Of a stretch of DNA of 64,000 nt, positions 61,050 through 64,000 are shown one piece after another. The notes beneath the pieces are model-generated. The model was not told the DNA's origin and did not search any database. It saw nothing but the letters and a program-made list of their open reading frames with translations. Each line of letters starts with the position of its first letter. Position 1 is the stretch's first letter. The DNA is from UBA6398 sp963644855 (GTDB taxonomy: Bacteria > Bacteroidota > Bacteroidia > Bacteroidales > Bacteroidaceae). The stretch covers positions 1 through 64,000 of the forward strand of contig CAVIQL010000005.1 in the NCBI GenBank assembly GCA_963644855.1, in the 5' to 3' direction. Both the position numbers and the translations under genes were made by a program.

Positions 61050-64000
61050 TTATTTTACAACGCGCTTTTTGCCGTCGATGATATACACGCCTTTCTTGAG
61101 TTTACGCAATATGTTGCTGCGTTTTACGTGTTTCTTAACGCGTATTCCGTCGAGCGTGTAAACGTCAACGTATTCCCGGTTTTTGGTAAAGCGTATGGGG
61201 GTAATGGCATTGGGAGCGTCGTTTCCCGATATGGGAATCACGTCTGCCACTTTCCAATCACGCGCTTGTATTCTCTTGGGCGCAATATAACATTGCCTTG
61301 GCAACACAATTTCGGTGCTATCTGAAACCACCAGTTTGCCTTCGCGGAAATACATTATGCCGCTTTGCTCCACTTTCGTGGTATCGACAACTCCATACAA
61401 GCCATTCGATACGGCTTTTGTGTATGAAACTTTTGTGGCAGGAGCGGAATAAAACGAGAAAGCCACCTTGTCGCCTTGCGAAGAATCGGCTTGGAATATC
61501 ACGGGAACGCCGGCAGCCACGCAAGTTGTGTCAAGCCCAATTTTTGAAACCTTTATTCCCGTTACCACATTCGAAGAATTTCTAACCAGTCCGCAAATAC
61601 GGAAAACCGAAACGCTTGGCGTGCTCACACTGTCGATACGTGTGGGCAAGATAACGGCGTTCCATTCACCCGCGCCTATCGTGTCGCGATAACATTCCGC
61701 CGGCGTTTCCACTCTTTCGAACTTGTAGCCAAACTTGTTGCACTCTATAGAATCTATGTTTGCCTCAATCCATTCGGGAACGCTATCGGCTTCGCAACAA
61801 AGCCACTTGCCGTCGTCGATGCCTTGAAGTGCCACCCGGTTGTTGCCATTTGGAATCACGCGCATGAAACTTTCGGAAAATATATCGCCACTTGCTGCAT
61901 TAAACAAGCCAAACGATTTTGCATCGTCGCCTTCTTCGGCAATCCATATGCCATTTGCTGCAAAGCGCGCCGTATCACAATCCTGCACAGCCAACATCTT
62001 GTTTGCACCACATGCCGCCACACGGAACCATTCTCCCGCATTGGGTGTGATAATAGCATTGCAAATTTCGTCGGAAGCAATCTCTATCTCACGCAAACGG
62101 AATGCAGCCTCATAATTATTGATGGAATCTGACGATAGTGCTATAATAGAATCTGCCTTAGCCTTGAAATACGAACAATACTCCTCGGGGGCGTTACCAA
62201 TTCCGTTGCCGGCGCTCACATTACGGCGCAAAAATTCCATGCGCTTGACATTATCGCCCAAACGAGAGAATACGTCAAGCGTATCGGCGTCATCGTTCAA
62301 CGCATCTATCACATAATAACCACCCGAAAGGTTGATTTCGTAATAAGTAGTATCGGCAGAAAGTTCAGGCTTCATCTCTTTGCCGTTAAGATGGTATGCT
62401 GTGTAAACCGAAGGCAACAACAATCGCGCATCTGTGCCTTTGGGAACATCTACACGCATTGTAAACCCGTCTTTGCGGCATACATACAGCGAGATATTGC
62501 CAAATTTCGTGGGAACAACGGTACGAATATATTCAAGGTCGCACAATTGGGGCTTGATTTGAAACTCCCGAAACTCGGGAAGCAATGGCGTTATTCCGGC
62601 AATGTGTTTCGACAGCACAATAAGCGGCGCACCGCTCCAAGCATGGTTGTATGTAGAATTTGTAGAGAGTTCAAACCGTTCCCAAAGCGTTGTATATACA
62701 CTGTCAGCCATTGCGCGATAACGCTTACGCATTCTGTTGAGAGCTTCTTGCGGATAATTCATCTCGCAAAGCGCCTCCAAAACAAAACGCTCCATATATG
62801 GGCTCGAAAACTCTGTGGTTGTAAACAAATCGCGCAACTTGGGATAAACAATTCGCGGAGCTATTCCCGCAATTACCGCCATTGCCTGCGCACGATCGTC
62901 ATTCTGTAAAAAAGTATTGGGATTCTTGAACGATTTTCCGTTCCAAAATTTCGAATAAAACGCAGCATTGAGATTTTTTCTCACACTATCGGCCCAAACA
63001 TATTCGACACTGTCGCCAAGAAGACGCGACATGTTTGAATAACGTGCGAGTGTGAGCGAATACCATTCCTGATTGAGTGAAACAAGGTCGACATTGTTGC
63101 CCCAATCTCCCCAGTCCCACGAGCCACGCCGGTAATCAACCAAACTGTCGGCCTTAACTTTCCAAAGATGCAGGTATTTTTTCAATGCAGGATAGGCATA
63201 TTCTATTGTAGAAGCATCACCATAGTAACGATAATAGTCCCAAAGTCCAAGACCACAGAAAGAGAGGCTTTGTTGTGGGAGTTCCTTTGTCCAATCTTCG
63301 GAAGGAACCGGCGCGTAAAGCACAGAATCTTTTCTTTGCCAGTCAACAAATTCACGGGCACACTTTCTGATTAAAAGCGAAGCCTCGGGCGACAGAGCAT
63401 AAGGCACTTCGGCAAGTTCGTTGGTAACATCGCCTATATATTGTGCCCTTTCGCGGTCGGGACAGTCCATGAAATTGTCGCGCATCGTAACATAAAGCGT
63501 GCGCTGTGCCTTGCGCCAAAGTTTATTGAGCATTTCGTCGTTGCAATCAAAGCTGCCGGCAAGTTCACAATCGTAACCGCTTTCACGATATGCCAGTTCG
63601 AGCACCTCTACTCCCTCGGGAATTGTATATATCACACTATGGCCGTTGAACCAACTGGGAAACTCAAAATATTGTTCGCCTTCTTTTGTGCGATATTCGT
63701 AGCGCACAGTATAATCATAGCCTTGGTTGGTATACAAATCGGTGCGAATGCCAATAACCTTGCCCCCGTGGGCTTTCACACGCAGAATGGGTGAAACTTG
63801 TGCGTTGTAGGGCAGATAACAATAAATTTCGTTGCCATACTTGTGGGAGGAAACATAACTCTTCACACCATAGTCTTTGAACAAAGGTATTGGGCGCGGA
63901 ACAAACGCGTTCCAGTCTGCCGAATCGGCTGTTATAGCCACAGCATTCGCCCAAGTGGAGTCATTATAAAGTGTATCGGCAAAATTTTCGGGGTCTTTCG
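61050..64000 (-). CDS. GH78 alpha-L-rhamnosidase with C-terminal extension and T9SS tail (copy 2, 5' end outside window)
   Basis: The frame stays open to the window edge (the last codons read KDPENFADTLYNDSTW), so the N-terminus is missing; about 983 aa are visible. The GH78 catalytic part parallels copy 1: MDCPDRERAQYIGDV and SWDWGDWGNNVD. Unlike copy 1 it continues for some 400 residues: a helical stretch, a beta domain (GEWFRVAACGANKMLAVQDCD, lectin-like) and the T9SS tail DVYTLDGIRVKKHVK ... KGVYIIDG. It is therefore probably surface-exposed, while copy 1 is probably periplasmic. Confidence 0.87.
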   Translation of the reverse strand, partial: KDPENFADTLYNDSTWANAVAITADSADWNAFVPRPIPLFKDYGVKSYVSSHKYGNEIYCYLPYNAQVSPILRVKAHGGKVIGIRTDLYTNQGYDYTVRYEYRTKEGEQYFEFPSWFNGHSVIYTIPEGVEVLELAYRESGYDCELAGSFDCNDEMLNKLWRKAQRTLYVTMRDNFMDCPDRERAQYIGDVTNELAEVPYALSPEASLLIRKCAREFVDWQRKDSVLYAPVPSEDWTKELPQQSLSFCGLGLWDYYRYYGDASTIEYAYPALKKYLHLWKVKADSLVDYRRGSWDWGDWGNNVDLVSLNQEWYSLTLARYSNMSRLLGDSVEYVWADSVRKNLNAAFYSKFWNGKSFKNPNTFLQNDDRAQAMAVIAGIAPRIVYPKLRDLFTTTEFSSPYMERFVLEALCEMNYPQEALNRMRKRYRAMADSVYTTLWERFELSTNSTYNHAWSGAPLIVLSKHIAGITPLLPEFREFQIKPQLCDLEYIRTVVPTKFGNISLYVCRKDGFTMRVDVPKGTDARLLLPSVYTAYHLNGKEMKPELSADTTYYEINLSGGYYVIDALNDDADTLDVFSRLGDNVKRMEFLRRNVSAGNGIGNAPEEYCSYFKAKADSIIALSSDSINNYEAAFRLREIEIASDEICNAIITPNAGEWFRVAACGANKMLAVQDCDTARFAANGIWIAEEGDDAKSFGLFNAASGDIFSESFMRVIPNGNNRVALQGIDDGKWLCCEADSVPEWIEANIDSIECNKFGYKFERVETPAECYRDTIGAGEWNAVILPTRIDSVSTPSVSVFRICGLVRNSSNVVTGIKVSKIGLDTTCVAAGVPVIFQADSSQGDKVAFSFYSAPATKVSYTKAVSNGLYGVVDTTKVEQSGIMYFREGKLVVSDSTEIVLPRQCYIAPKRIQARDWKVADVIPISGNDAPNAITPIRFTKNREYVDVYTLDGIRVKKHVKRSNILRKLKKGVYIIDGKKRVVK

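Noticed and set aside
1..64000. Insertion sequences, prophage, tRNA or rRNA genes
   Set aside because: No transposase, integrase or phage-like product among the ORFs, and no cloverleaf or rRNA-like stretch noticed in the gaps by reading; a tRNAscan or Infernal run would be needed to exclude small RNAs.

Overview
The window looks like chromosomal DNA of a Bacteroidales bacterium, probably Prevotellaceae-, Muribaculaceae- or Porphyromonadaceae-like. The evidence is Bacteroidetes-type -7 boxes (TAnnTTTG), few Shine-Dalgarno sites, porU-porV-ispF gene order, a DUF4835 (PorD-type) protein, surface proteins ending in a type IX secretion tail (pattern Y.xDG.R ... KG.YI..GKK), a Bacteroidetes-type dnaN-to-recN operon, and several GH43/GH78/GH3 glycosidases. 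The presence of a type IX secretion system (T9SS) argues against typical human-gut Bacteroides. No rRNA, tRNA, CRISPR, transposase or phage gene was found.

Layout. 0.4-6.3 kb: a membrane acyltransferase, two tandem GH43 paralogues, an LRR surface protein and dapA. 6.6-11.3 kb: a guanine-deaminase-like enzyme and a giant GLUG-repeat T9SS cargo. 11.8-16.7 kb: clpC and, divergently, a Zn/Cd-type P-ATPase behind a TTGCAAC palindrome. 17.0-24.5 kb: a six-gene operon dnaN > exonuclease > coaBC > porD-like > recN > TPR protein. 24.9-30.2 kb: a GH3 lipoprotein, a cytidylate-kinase-like/lrgA/lrgB operon, rplU-rpmA and a glycosyltransferase. 30.5-39.0 kb: GH78 rhamnosidase, metallophosphoesterase, a HEAT-DUF1080 fusion and a Tat-exported Gfo/Idh oxidoreductase. 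39.5-43.5 kb: subtilase, xseA, xseB and a coiled-coil membrane protein. 43.9-50.1 kb: ispF, porV, porU and a FAH-like gene. 50.6-55.0 kb: a VOC protein and a second GLUG giant. 55.4-60.9 kb: surface-glycan genes (fucosyltransferase-like, acyltransferase, phosphoethanolamine-transferase-like, flippase). 61.0-64.0 kb: a second rhamnosidase with a T9SS tail, cut by the window edge.

How it fits together: PorU/PorV process and export T9SS cargo, and at least four apparent cargoes lie in the same window (LRR, two GLUG giants, rhamnosidase 2). The glycosidases and the HEAT-DUF1080/Gfo-Idh pair suggest breakdown of plant or host glycans outside the inner membrane. The 55-61 kb genes decorate the cell surface.

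The most unusual feature is a dispersed family of short arrays built from 21-bp units. Each unit has a 13-bp near-palindromic core (AATRTCNGAYATT and relatives, including a GATGCCTT class) and an A/T-rich linker. I count 16 loci, nearly all intergenic, with 3-8 units whose centres are 21 bp apart, which is two turns of B-DNA. Paired units form perfect palindromes of up to 48 bp, and some arms show compensatory changes between loci. One array lies inside a coding sequence and is read as heptapeptide repeats. I do not recognise this family; it is the best candidate for an undescribed system here.
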